Below, piece after piece: positions 29,455-37,549 of a DNA stretch of 64,000 nucleotides (position 1 is its first letter; each line of letters begins with the position of its first letter). The notes under the pieces were generated by a model. It made no database searches, had not been told where the DNA came from, and was given only the letters and a program-made list of their open reading frames with translations. Source of the stretch: Oscillatoriales cyanobacterium (lineage in GTDB: Bacteria > Cyanobacteriota > Cyanobacteriia > Cyanobacteriales > Laspinemataceae); assembly GCA_011390955.1 (NCBI GenBank), contig JAABRM010000006.1, positions 62,001 through 126,000 on the forward strand, given 5' to 3'. The position numbers and the translations under genes were made by a program.

Positions 29455-29604
29455 TGGTTTATTCTCCTTAATAATTCCTCAATGAAATTGCATTTTTAGC
29501 TGATTGTTTACCGCTTAGTTTAATTGTCAATAATTTCAAAAATTATCTCGCAATTGTACTTAGTAAGTAAGCTATTTTATCATCAAAAATTCAACAACTT
29601 AAAC

Positions 29605-30651
29605 TTACTTTTTTTCACTAGGAATTGCTGGGGTGCTGGGCAGATATCGGTTAATATTTACGGTAAAATATGCCAAAAATAGCCCCAGGATTATGCCAAT
29701 AATTATTGTGATGAATACTGATAAGTAAATTCCTAACAAATTTGGCGGATTTACCCCATTGATAATTGGCTTTATTGTCGGTATAATAGTTGGATTTATT
29801 GCTGATAAAGCTTCGGGAGCATTTTTATAACGATTGGCCGAATTATAGGCCACCATTTTATTTAAAATTGCCGCTAATTCGGCACTGACAGAAGCTTGAT
29901 TTTGCCAGATAATTTCTAAGCTGTTGGGGTCGCGAGGTAATTGGTGGGGCGGTAGTCCGGTTAAGGCTTGAATTGCCAGCATTCCCACTGCATAAATATC
30001 GCTGGAAAGATTGGGATAGCCTTTTCCTTGTTCGTCGGGCATATATCCGGGCGTACCAATGGGCAAGGTAAAGCTAGTTGTTCCCTGTTGGCTGGTGGTG
30101 GGTTTTGTGGCAATTTGTTTGACTGCCCCAAAGTCAATTAGGACGATTTTTCCGTCACTCTTACGGCGACGAATATTCGCGGGTTTGATATCTCGATGAA
30201 TGATGTCTTTTTGGTGGAGAATTTCTAGGGCTTCTAGGATTTCTCGTAATAGTTGGGTTGCTTCTGGTTCACTGAGTTTGTTCCTATTTTGCGGCGGGAT
30301 TTCCTCGGTTAAATCATGGCCTTCAATATATTCTTGAACTAGATAAAATTCTTGGTTTTCCTCAAAGTGGGCGAATAATTTGGGGATTTGCCGAGGGACT
30401 TCAGAAGGTTCTCCGAGTTTATACAGAACTTGCGCTTCTCTTTCAAATAAATCTTTCGCCGCTTGTAATACGAAGGGCTCAGTAGATTGGGGTTTAAGTT
30501 TCTTTACAATCCGATATGGGCGATCGGGCAAATGGGTATCTCGCGCTAGATAAGTTTCGCCAAATCCACCTTTGCCCAGGAATTTTTCGACTTGGTAATG
30601 TCCGCCAAGAATTTGTCCGGCTATCATATATAAGGGATGCACTGGGGGCAT
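29605..30651 (-). CDS. Serine/threonine protein kinase with C-terminal membrane anchor
   Basis: 348 residues. Kinase domain about 15-275: GKGGFGETYLA (Gly loop), the VAIK-type lysine in YRIVKKLKP, HRDIKPANI with the catalytic Asp, DFG in LIDFGAVKQ, and GTPGYMPDEQ in the activation segment, where most cyanobacterial relatives have S or A for D. One transmembrane helix (about 303-330: IYLSVFITIIIGIILGLFLAY) ends the protein, leaving a very short outer tail, so no sensor domain is attached. The target is unknown. ATG at 30651; a Met seven codons later is also possible. Confidence 0.9.
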   Translation of the reverse strand: MPPVHPLYMIAGQILGGHYQVEKFLGKGGFGETYLARDTHLPDRPYRIVKKLKPQSTEPFVLQAAKDLFEREAQVLYKLGEPSEVPRQIPKLFAHFEENQEFYLVQEYIEGHDLTEEIPPQNRNKLSEPEATQLLREILEALEILHQKDIIHRDIKPANIRRRKSDGKIVLIDFGAVKQIATKPTTSQQGTTSFTLPIGTPGYMPDEQGKGYPNLSSDIYAVGMLAIQALTGLPPHQLPRDPNSLEIIWQNQASVSAELAAILNKMVAYNSANRYKNAPEALSAINPTIIPTIKPIINGVNPPNLLGIYLSVFITIIIGIILGLFLAYFTVNINRYLPSTPAIPSEKK

Positions 30652-31300
30652 AATTCTACAAAATAATTACAGTAGGGGCGCTACGGAAAAGCGCCCGCTT
30701 ACGCAATGGTTGCGCCCGCTTATTTTATTTTGGCATAATCAAAGAAAGTTTGTAGTAATCGCTGTAACGCCGCTTATGCAGGGGTAATTCGCGAATTACC
30801 CCTGCATATAGAGATAACGTTTACCGCTAGATTTACTCTCGTTCCCAGTCTCTGGCTGGGAATGCCTTCCGGGAGGCTCTGCCTCCTGGGAATTGAGCGC
30901 TGACTAAGAGCAAATGTTTATTTGCATTCTGGATATAGTGTTTATTTATGTTCTGGATATCTGGAGGCAGTCGGGATGAAAGCAATTCACCGCCTTGAAT
31001 GAAAATGAATAACTCCTTCGTTATCCTGCCCACCCTACGTTTCTACGTTTCTCGTATGTTGAGCGGTGGGCAGGGGTGAACCCAGAAGTTAACTTTCCTT
31101 GTCAAGGTGTCACCCTGCCCACCCTACGTTTCTTTTCTGACAATATTTTCAAGGCAGGAGCCTGGGAACGAGGTAAATTACCCAATAATTTAATCTGACG
31201 AATTTATATATTTAACCGAGATTTGAGCGATATATGTTGTAGCTATTTTTATCCGATATTTTTAACTAACGATAACCAACCATAGAGGGCAGGTAAAACC
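30652..31300. other. Repeat-rich intergenic region
   Basis: It holds GGGGCGCTACGG/GCGCCC-type hairpins near 30673-30720, the palindrome GGGGTAATTCGCGAATTACCCC (30781-30802), the family GTTCCCAGTCTCTGGCTGGGAA with GAGGCTCTGCCTCC (30841-30888), and a direct repeat CACCCTGCCCACCCTACGTTTC (about 31108 and 31028). No gene is supported. The last 40 bp are the COP23-like gene leader. Confidence 0.6.
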
Positions 31301-31915
31301 ATGAATCCTAAATCTTTGATTCCAGTCCTGGTCGTCGCAGCGGCGATCGGTTTTGGTTATGGTTTGGCGACTTTTACCAGTAAAGCGCCATCGACCACCG
31401 CTGAAACTCCGGCAACGGCAACCAATGCGGCAGAACCGGAGGCGCCGACTACCTTTGTTTGCGTGGAAGAGGAAGGGCAGTGGAAGACTTTTGCGGAAAG
31501 TGAGAGTCCCAATTCTAATGCGGTGATTCGTGCCAAGAGTCCTTTGTTTACTTGGAATAGCGAGGAGTTTGGGGACAATTGGACGCCAGAAAAACGGTGT
31601 CGCGAGGTGACGCAACGGTTTACTGTTGCGGTGGCGAGTAATGGCGGCAAGTTGGCGAATTTGGATTTGAAGACTGGAATCGTAAATAGTAAAGTGGTGG
31701 CTTGTGCGGTGAAGTCGCAGTCAGAAGTTTGTAACGATCGGAATATCCTGTTTACCATGAGTCAGCATAATGAAGCAGACCCACAGCAAACTCTGGCTAA
31801 GTTGATTAATTTTTCCCAACAAGGTACGCCAATTAATGAAAGTGCCCCTCCGAGTGCAATTTCGGTGAAAAGTTTGGTGAATCTTGGGGTAAGTGACGTT
31901 CAGAAGGAATGGTAG
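31301..31915 (+). CDS. COP23-domain protein
   Basis: 204 residues. A short N-terminal hydrophobic anchor (LIPVLVVAAAIGFGYGLA) is followed by an Ala/Thr-rich linker and a domain starting TFVCVEEEGQWKTF, with FGDNWTPEKRCREVTQRF and two further Cys (VVACAVKSQSEVC). This is the COP23 (circadian oscillating protein) family, membrane-associated extracytoplasmic proteins of cyanobacteria; their molecular function is unknown. It precedes the trypsin-PstS gene, about 580 bp of repeats apart. Such domains often sit near cyanobacterial serine proteases. Confidence 0.8.
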   Translation: MNPKSLIPVLVVAAAIGFGYGLATFTSKAPSTTAETPATATNAAEPEAPTTFVCVEEEGQWKTFAESESPNSNAVIRAKSPLFTWNSEEFGDNWTPEKRCREVTQRFTVAVASNGGKLANLDLKTGIVNSKVVACAVKSQSEVCNDRNILFTMSQHNEADPQQTLAKLINFSQQGTPINESAPPSAISVKSLVNLGVSDVQKEW

Positions 31916-31925
31916 ACTTCGGGTC

Positions 31926-32470
31926 GGTTCAGAAACCGGGTTTTTCGCCGAAATTCCAGTTTTGATGCCAAAATTGTCGCAGGCAGAGGACACGGCAATG
32001 CCGTGTCCCTACAAGCATTATCCCCGTAGGGACACGGCATTGCCGTGTCCTGCCATTTCAGAAACCCGGTTTCTCGCCCAAATTTTGGTTATGATGCCAA
32101 AATTGTCGCAGAAACCCGGTTTCTTGGTCATCTCGTGGGGTTTCAGAAACCGGGTTTTTTCCCCTCGTTCCCAGGCTCCAGCCATCTCCTCGTTCCCAGG
32201 CTCCAGCCATCCCCTCGTTCCCCTCGTTCCCTGGCTCTGCCTGGGAATGCCTTCTTGGAGGCTCTGCCTCCTGTATCCTCATGTACTTTATCCTCGTTCC
32301 CAGGCTCCATCTCCTCGTTCCCAGGCTCTGCCTGGGAATGCCTTCTTGGAGGCTCTGCCTCCTGTATCCTCATGTACTTTATCCTCGTTCCCAGGCTCCA
32401 AACGAAGTAATATGATCTGGAGGCAGAGCCTCTAGGCTTGCGTTCCCAGGCAGAGCCTAGGAACGAGGTA
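31926..32470. repeat. Dense nest of palindromic repeats
   Basis: This gap carries four repeat families mixed together: AGAAACCCGGTTTCT units with the spacer ATGATGCCAAAATTGTCGCA (31926-32160), two copies of GGGACACGGCATTGCCGTGTCC (31988-32052), the GTTCCCAGGCTCCAGCC family (32165-32465), and GCCTTCTTGGAGGCTCTGCC in two copies (about 32250 and 32340). The nest reaches to just before the start codon of the next gene. Confidence 0.9.
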
Positions 32471-32494
32471 AACCCGGTTTCTTGGTATGCGCTG

Positions 32495-34237
32495 ATGATG
32501 AATCGTCAAAGAATGTTTTTAGGGTCTGTTTTTTTGGTTGTGGTGGGGCTAGGTGCGTGGTGGATGCCTTTGCCTCCGACAATCATCAGTAAAAAAGCCG
32601 AGGAAATTACGGTAAAGATTGATAATTGCGCGTCCGGTTCCGGGGTGATGTACCAGCGCGAGGGAAATACTTATTCGGTGTTGACGGTATCTCATGGGGT
32701 GACTGATTCTCCACTGAATTGTTTTATTTTTACCCCAGATGGAAGTCGATACGAGGCAAGTCAGCCGAAAATTCCGGTGCCAGGGGTGGATTTGGCGGTG
32801 TTGGCTTTTACCAGTCAGAAGGATTATAAGCTGGCCAAGTGGGGCGACTCGGAGAAAGTGGAGCAAGGGCAAACGGTTTATGTGGCAGGGTTTCCCGCAC
32901 CGACAGCGGCTAAACCAATTCGTCAGCAAACGTTTACAGAAGGCAAAATTACCAGTACCGGAAAACAAGATCGCGGCTATGGCTTAACTTACAATAATAT
33001 TACTCAGCCGGGAATGAGCGGTGGGCCGGTGCTGAATCAGCGAGGAGAGGCGATCGGGATTCACGGTCGAGGAGATAGGGACGATCGGGGAAATAAAATT
33101 GGCTGGAATTTGGGGATTCCCATTGCGACTTTTTTAGGTGCGACTGAACCTTTTATTGCTTTAGATTCTCCCCAAAGTCCTTCAAGCGATTCAAATCGAG
33201 GGACAAGCGACAACAATCCCCCTCCAAGTCCTTCAAGCCGAAGAGAGAATGAGCAAAAGCCTTCAAAAAATGAAGAAGAGGCTAATCAAGAGACTATTTC
33301 CCTAAGTGGCGCCGGTGCAAGTTTTCCCGCTCCTTTATATCAGCGTTGGTTTAAGGAGTATAACGAACTGAATCCTAATATCCAAATTAGTTATCAATCC
33401 GTTGGTAGTGGCGCCGGGGTCAAGCAATTTACCTCTGGCACTGTTGATTTTGGTGCCAGTGATGAACCGATGAAACCAGAAGAAATTGCTCAGGTGAGTA
33501 AAGGGGTGGTCATGCTGCCTATGACTGCTGGAAGTATTGTTTTGGCTTACAATTTACCCGGTATTAATAATCTGAAACTTTCTCGGCAAGCATATGTTGA
33601 TATTTTCTTGGGAAAAATTACTCAGTGGAATGACCCAGCAATTGTAGCACATAACCCAAATCTGGCTTTGTTAAATCAGCCGATTCAAGTAGTTTATCGC
33701 TCTGATGGGAGTGCTACTACTAAGACTTTTACCAAGCATTTAACCGCAATTAGTCCAGAATGGAAAGCCGGACCGGGAGAAGGGAAAACTGTAAATTGGC
33801 CTGTTGGCATTAATGCTAAAGGGAATGAAGGTGTTACTGCACAAATTAAACAAAACCAAGGGGCGATCGGTTATGTGGAATGGGGTTATGCTCAATTAAA
33901 TAACTTACCAATGGCTGCTTTAGAAAATAAATCTGGCAATTTTGTTTTTTTTACGCTTGAATCCGCATCAAAAACTTTAGCCGCAGTCGAGTTACCGGAT
34001 AATTTAGTTGCCTTTATTACCGATCCCGACGGGTTCGATTCATATCCGATTGTCACCTATACTTGGCTATTAGCTTACAAAACTTATGATAATTCGCAAA
34101 AAGCTCAAGCATTGAAGGACGTGATTAAATGGTCATTGACTGAGGGTCAAAAGGTTAGTAAAGACCTGGGCTATATCCCGCTGCCAGAAAATGTAGTTTC
34201 TGAAGTTCAAGCAACTGTCGATAGCATTAAACCCTAA
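32495..34237 (+). CDS. Membrane-anchored trypsin-like protease fused to a PstS-type phosphate-binding domain
   Basis: 580 residues from the ATG at 32495; the frame extends upstream through repeat DNA, which I exclude. An N-terminal hydrophobic segment (MFLGSVFLVVVGLGAWWMPL) is a signal anchor. Residues 40-215 are a trypsin-like serine protease with a complete triad: H67 in TVSHGVT, D99 in VDLAVL and S175 in PGMSGGPV. A Ser/Pro/Glu-rich linker follows, then from about 267 a periplasmic phosphate-binding domain (LSGAGASFPAPLYQRWF, GSGAGVKQF, YRSDGSATTKTF, NQGAIGYVEWGYA) close to PstS. The transporter genes pstCAB are not nearby. The fusion is seen in the sequence; phosphate-controlled proteolysis is inference. 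Confidence 0.88.
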   Translation: MMNRQRMFLGSVFLVVVGLGAWWMPLPPTIISKKAEEITVKIDNCASGSGVMYQREGNTYSVLTVSHGVTDSPLNCFIFTPDGSRYEASQPKIPVPGVDLAVLAFTSQKDYKLAKWGDSEKVEQGQTVYVAGFPAPTAAKPIRQQTFTEGKITSTGKQDRGYGLTYNNITQPGMSGGPVLNQRGEAIGIHGRGDRDDRGNKIGWNLGIPIATFLGATEPFIALDSPQSPSSDSNRGTSDNNPPPSPSSRRENEQKPSKNEEEANQETISLSGAGASFPAPLYQRWFKEYNELNPNIQISYQSVGSGAGVKQFTSGTVDFGASDEPMKPEEIAQVSKGVVMLPMTAGSIVLAYNLPGINNLKLSRQAYVDIFLGKITQWNDPAIVAHNPNLALLNQPIQVVYRSDGSATTKTFTKHLTAISPEWKAGPGEGKTVNWPVGINAKGNEGVTAQIKQNQGAIGYVEWGYAQLNNLPMAALENKSGNFVFFTLESASKTLAAVELPDNLVAFITDPDGFDSYPIVTYTWLLAYKTYDNSQKAQALKDVIKWSLTEGQKVSKDLGYIPLPENVVSEVQATVDSIKP

Positions 34238-34489
34238 AGCGATTGTTGAGGGACTTTAGTGATACCAATTGAACGGATTAACCCTTAATCCTTGGGAGCG
34301 ATTTTCTCAAGTCCGTAGTTGTTCAGCAAAAATTACTGAGCTATTATCTAAAATGCTACTGTTAAGCTGATTGCGTGACCAAGGCAGTTTTTTCTTGTGT
34401 GATTTTCTAGTTGAGCGGAAAAATTATAAATTCAAAGGGCGATCGCAGAAACCCGGTTTCTTGGGTGGGGTCGAGAGGTAAACAGGTGG

Positions 34490-34590
34490 CCGATATCCTG
34501 AAATAAAATAGTCAACCCATTCGCTGCCAACGGTTATCCCAGAATCAAATAGTCAACCCATCCGCTGCCAACGGTTATCCCAGAATCTTT
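34490..34590. repeat. Direct repeat GTCAACCCATCCGCTGCC
   Basis: Two tandem copies, about 40 bp apart (34508 and 34548), carry AATAGTCAACCCATYCGCTG followed by CCAACGGTTATCC. Shorter relatives occur at 36647-36680 and 36785-36835. Confidence 0.75.
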
Positions 34591-34605
34591 CCCATCAACC
34601 CTCTT

Positions 34606-35015
34606 TCGTGGGGGTATAGAAACCGGGACCCAAGTTGTGGGTATCAGGGGTTAACGGTGGAATGCGCCCTCAGAAACCCGGTTTCTGGGTTTCTGGGGTT
34701 CTGGGGTTATCCGTGGGGGTCTAGAAACCGGGTTTCTGCTGTGGGTATCAGGGGTTATCTGTGGAATGCGCCCTCAGAAACCCGGTTTCTGGGGTTCTGG
34801 GGTTCTGGGGTTGATGGTGGGGGTCGAGAAACCGGGACCAATGTTGTGGGTATCAGAGGTTATCGGTGGGATGCGGATGCATAAACCCGGTTTCTGGGGT
34901 TCTGGGGTTCTGGGGTTATCCGTGGGGGTATAGAAACCGGGACCAATGTTGTGGGTATCAGGGGTTATCGGTGGGATGCGGATGCATAAACCCGGTTTCT
35001 GGGGTTCTGGGATAT
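34606..35015. repeat. Array of GAAACCGGG repeats
   Basis: Five to six units of AGAAACCCGGTTTCT, GGGGTTCTGGGGTT and GGGTATCAGGGGTTATC alternate with GTGGGGGTCTAGAAACCGGG. Unit length and spacing vary (about 60-110 bp), so this is not a CRISPR array. It ends 45 bp before the VapB-like antitoxin start. Confidence 0.88.
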
Positions 35016-35059
35016 ATAGGTTATATATAATGAAATTATCGCCAATTGGGACAATCACT

Positions 35060-35311
35060 ATGAAATCAGCCCTAAATTTAGCCGAAACGATCGCCGCGAA
35101 GATGCAAGATTTATCCAGTCAGCGACAGCAACAAGTTTTGGATTTTATTGAGTTTCTCCTCCAGAAAGATGCACCCACTGAAAAATTCCTGCATCCTGAT
35201 GGTCGTCCCATGTCCGCATTGGAAGCTGCGGGAGATTTGGTGGGATGTATTGAAGGACCGGGGGATTTATCCATGAAAAAACAAGAATTGAAAAGGCATC
35301 CAGTACAATGA
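35060..35311 (+). CDS. DUF2281/VapB-like antitoxin
   Basis: 83 residues from the ATG at 35060 (MKSALNLAETIAAKM); the frame begins further upstream inside the repeat array. The first half, KMQDLSSQRQQQVLDFIEFL, is the helical core typical of DUF2281-like antitoxins; the tail is the expected toxin-binding part. It overlaps the following PIN gene by 4 bp (ATGA), showing an intact translationally coupled pair. Confidence 0.78.
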   Translation: MKSALNLAETIAAKMQDLSSQRQQQVLDFIEFLLQKDAPTEKFLHPDGRPMSALEAAGDLVGCIEGPGDLSMKKQELKRHPVQ

Positions 35312-35721
35312 AGCGTCAGGTAATTTTAGATGCGGGGCCGTTAGTTGCTTTAATTGACCGAAACGATCGCTTTCATAACTGGGCGAAACAGGAATGGAGT
35401 CAGCTTGAGCATCCCCTGTTGACTTGTGAAGCGGTGATTACTGAGTCTTGTTTTTTGGTAAAAACCGTCTATGGTGGTCAAGCTGGGATTCTATCATTAC
35501 TCCGCAAAGGGGTGATTAAAATTGCCTTTAGGTTAGAGGATGAACTCAGAGAAATTGACGAATTGATGCAACGCTATCAGTCTGTACCCATGTCTCTAGC
35601 GGATGCTTGTTTAGTCAGAATGGCTGAATTAAATCCCGCTAGTGAGATATTGACTTTAGATAGTGATTTTCTGATTTATCGGAAGTTCCGCAGTCAAGCG
35701 ATTTCTCTGATTATGCCTTAA
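35308..35721 (+). CDS. vapC: VapC-type PIN-domain toxin
   Basis: 137 residues. The four PIN acidic positions are visible: D8 in ILDAGPLVAL, E46 in VITESCFL, D99 in LADACLV and D118/D120 in LTLDSDF. VapC toxins are Mg-dependent RNases, often cutting tRNA or rRNA. Coupled to the antitoxin upstream (4-bp overlap). The gene is intact, unlike the third TA locus 1.4 kb downstream. Confidence 0.88.
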   Translation: MKRQVILDAGPLVALIDRNDRFHNWAKQEWSQLEHPLLTCEAVITESCFLVKTVYGGQAGILSLLRKGVIKIAFRLEDELREIDELMQRYQSVPMSLADACLVRMAELNPASEILTLDSDFLIYRKFRSQAISLIMP

Positions 35722-35725
35722 GTGG

Positions 35726-35805
35726 GGCTCTAGAAACCGGGTTTCTGCTGTGGGTATCAGGGGTTATCTGTGGGATGCGAAAAAGAAACCCGGTTTCTGG
35801 GAGTG
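35726..35805. repeat. GAAACCGGG repeat unit behind vapC
   Basis: One more unit (CTAGAAACCGGGTTTCTGC, GGTATCAGGGGTTATC, AGAAACCCGGTTTCTGG) directly behind the toxin stop. A mutated half copy CAGAAACCCGATTTCTT follows at 35850-35866. Confidence 0.85.
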
Positions 35806-35892
35806 TCTGCGGTCATGCTTCGCCCCTACAGGGGTAAATAAAGATTGTCCCAGAAACCCGATTTCTTATTTATCTGTTTTTGAGGTTAAGAT

Positions 35893-36198
35893 ATGAATTC
35901 ATGCGCGATCGAACGCGGGAAAGTTTTAGAAGTCCTGGGTCAACTCAAACCAATATTAAAAGACAAATATGGGGTGATTAGGTTAGGGATTTTTGGGTCT
36001 TTTGCTAGAAATGAAGCCACAGATAGCAGCGATGTGGATGTGGTTTTGGAAATGGAAGAACCTAATCTATTTATGATAGTTCATATTAAGGCAGAAATCG
36101 AAAAAAATCTGGGTAAAACAGTTGATTTAGTGCGTTATCGAGAGCGGATGAACCCTTACTTAAAATGCCGAATTGACCGCGAGGCTATCTATGTCTGA
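35893..36198 (+). CDS. mntA: MntA-type nucleotidyltransferase antitoxin
   Basis: 101 residues. The minimal nucleotidyltransferase signature GSFARN...SSDVDV is complete (G35, S36, D47, D49), with a third acidic residue D78 in KTVDLVRYR. MntA proteins silence the HEPN toxin HepT by adding AMP groups to it. The next gene is a HEPN protein whose start overlaps this stop by 8 bp, so this is a MntA/HepT pair. Confidence 0.88.
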   Translation: MNSCAIERGKVLEVLGQLKPILKDKYGVIRLGIFGSFARNEATDSSDVDVVLEMEEPNLFMIVHIKAEIEKNLGKTVDLVRYRERMNPYLKCRIDREAIYV

Positions 36199-36577
36199 CC
36201 AATCTCTAATTTATGAAAAGTTGCTCCAAATTGAAGCCGCTTTAGAACGAATTAATCGGAGATTTTCCGGGATTGAATCTCCTGATGATTTTCTGGATAG
36301 CGATCGCGGATTGGATATGCTGGACGGAATTGGGATGATGTTAATTGCGATCGGTGAAAACTTGAAAAAAATCGATCGAGACACCCAAGGTTTGCTGTTG
36401 CAGCGCTACAACTCCATCGACTGGAAGGGAGCGAAGGGGGTGAGAGATATTCTGTCACATCATTATTTCGACCTTGATGCAACAGAAATCTTTAATATTT
36501 GCCAGAAAGAGATTCCTGCCCTTACCTCTGCGATCGAATTGATGATTTCTGAATACAAAAATCCCCCTACTCCATGA
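36191..36577 (+). CDS. hepT: HepT-type HEPN toxin (DUF86)
   Basis: 128 residues from the ATG at 36191. The HEPN RNase motif RX4HXY is complete: R85-DILS-H90-H-Y92 in GVRDILSHHYF. DMLDGIGMMLIAIGENLKKID is the usual helical core. It overlaps mntA by 8 bp. HepT is an RNase toxin whose tyrosine Y92 is the expected site of AMP addition by MntA; that modification is family knowledge. Confidence 0.88.
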   Translation: MSDQSLIYEKLLQIEAALERINRRFSGIESPDDFLDSDRGLDMLDGIGMMLIAIGENLKKIDRDTQGLLLQRYNSIDWKGAKGVRDILSHHYFDLDATEIFNICQKEIPALTSAIELMISEYKNPPTP

Positions 36578-36593
36578 AATGCCTAAGCAGATT

Positions 36594-36629
36594 CGTAGGT
36601 TGGGTTGAGAAACAAAACCCAATCTACAA
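36594..36629. repeat. Hairpin GTAGGTTGGGTT/AACCCAATCTAC
   Basis: Arms of 12 bp with one mismatch around GAGAAACAA, 17 bp after the hepT stop. It is a common cyanobacterial intergenic palindrome and could help end the hepT transcript. Confidence 0.6.
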
Positions 36630-36669
36630 AGGTAAACTTTTATCCCCAAATAAAATAGAACAACCCATC

Positions 36670-36785
36670 CCCTGCCAACCGTTCTGGGGTTGATGGTGGG
36701 GTTCTAGAAACCGGGTTTCTGTTATGGGTATCAGGGGTTATCGGTGGGATGCGAAAAAGAAACCCGGTTTCTGGGGCTCTGGGTT
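36670..36785. repeat. GAAACCGGG repeat unit before a third TA locus
   Basis: The unit GGTTGATGGTGGGGTTCTAG, AAACCGGGTTTCTG, GGTATCAGGGGTTATCGG and AGAAACCCGGTTTCTGGGG is followed by the GTCAACCCATCCGCTGCC family at 36785-36835. Confidence 0.85.
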
Positions 36786-36848
36786 TCAACCCATCCGCTG
36801 CCAACCGCTATCCTGAAATAAAATAGTCAAAAATAGGCACAAATAGAA

Positions 36849-37091
36849 ATGACTACTCAACTCACTCAAAAGCAGGCGGAAAAACTGGCTTTAATTCAAA
36901 ACCAAACCAAACAAAGCCTAGAGCAAATTTTAGACTCAGCATTGGACTCTTATTATCAGCAAGTTATGCAAAGTAATAACCATCTGGAAAAATTTACTAA
37001 AATTGGCTTTGTGGGTTGCATTGAAGCTGAACCCAATTTGGCCGAAGACTCCGAGGCGATTTTAAGTCAAGAACTGGGAAATCTAGAATGA
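36849..37091 (+). CDS. Antitoxin-like protein of the broken VapBC locus
   Basis: 80 residues: LTQKQAEKLALIQNQTKQSL and a helical tail ending in QELGNLE. It overlaps the following PIN fragment by 4 bp (ATGA), the arrangement of a VapB antitoxin. I do not recognise its DNA-binding family with certainty. Its toxin is truncated, so it may now be an orphan antitoxin. Confidence 0.65.
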   Translation: MTTQLTQKQAEKLALIQNQTKQSLEQILDSALDSYYQQVMQSNNHLEKFTKIGFVGCIEAEPNLAEDSEAILSQELGNLE

Positions 37092-37309
37092 TTATTGTTG
37101 ATACCGGCGTTTGGGTGGCGTTAGCCAACAAAAATGATACCCACCATGCAGCACTGTGGGATGCGGAGAAGAAACCCGGTTTCTGGGGTTATCTGTGGGG
37201 GTATAGAAACCGGGTTTCTGTTGTGAATATTAGAAGTTATCTGTGGGATGCGAAAAAGAAACCCGGTTTCTGGGGTTTTGGGGTTTTGGGGTTGATGGTG
37301 GGGGTATAG
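37088..37309 (+). pseudogene. vapC PIN toxin truncated by repeat insertion
   Basis: The first 22 residues, MIIVDTGVWVALANKNDTHH with AA, are a normal PIN start with the first Asp (D5). From there the frame reads DAEKKPGFWGYLWGYRNRV and continues as translated GAAACCGGG repeat until a stop at 37307. The remaining 100 or so residues of a PIN domain, with three of four acidic positions, are absent from here to 37549. The toxin is therefore dead. Confidence 0.85.
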
Positions 37310-37475
37310 AAACCGGGTTTCTGTCGTGAATATTAGAAGTTATCAATGGAATGCGGAGAAGAAACCCGGTTTCTGGGGGTTTTGGGGTTGATGGTGGGGG
37401 TATAGAAACCGGGTTTCTGTTGTGAATATTAGAAGTTATCGGTGGGATGCGGAGAAGAAACCCGGTTTCTGGGTT
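37165..37475. repeat. GAAACCGGG array inside the broken vapC
   Basis: Four units of AGAAACCCGGTTTCTGGGG alternating with GGGGGTATAGAAACCGGGTT and GTGAATATTAGAAGTTATC. The array starts within the PIN frame and runs to the promoter region of the next gene. Confidence 0.9.
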
Positions 37476-37549
37476 TGGCAATTAATTCTGTTAGTTAACC
37501 GCTAAATATAGTATAATAAATATATCTGATTTAGTGATAGTTTTTTCAG

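Noticed and set aside
34606-35015. CRISPR-like repeat array
   Set aside because: Units differ in length, have internal palindromes of their own and spacers that are similar to each other. There are no cas genes. It is a repeat family, not a CRISPR.
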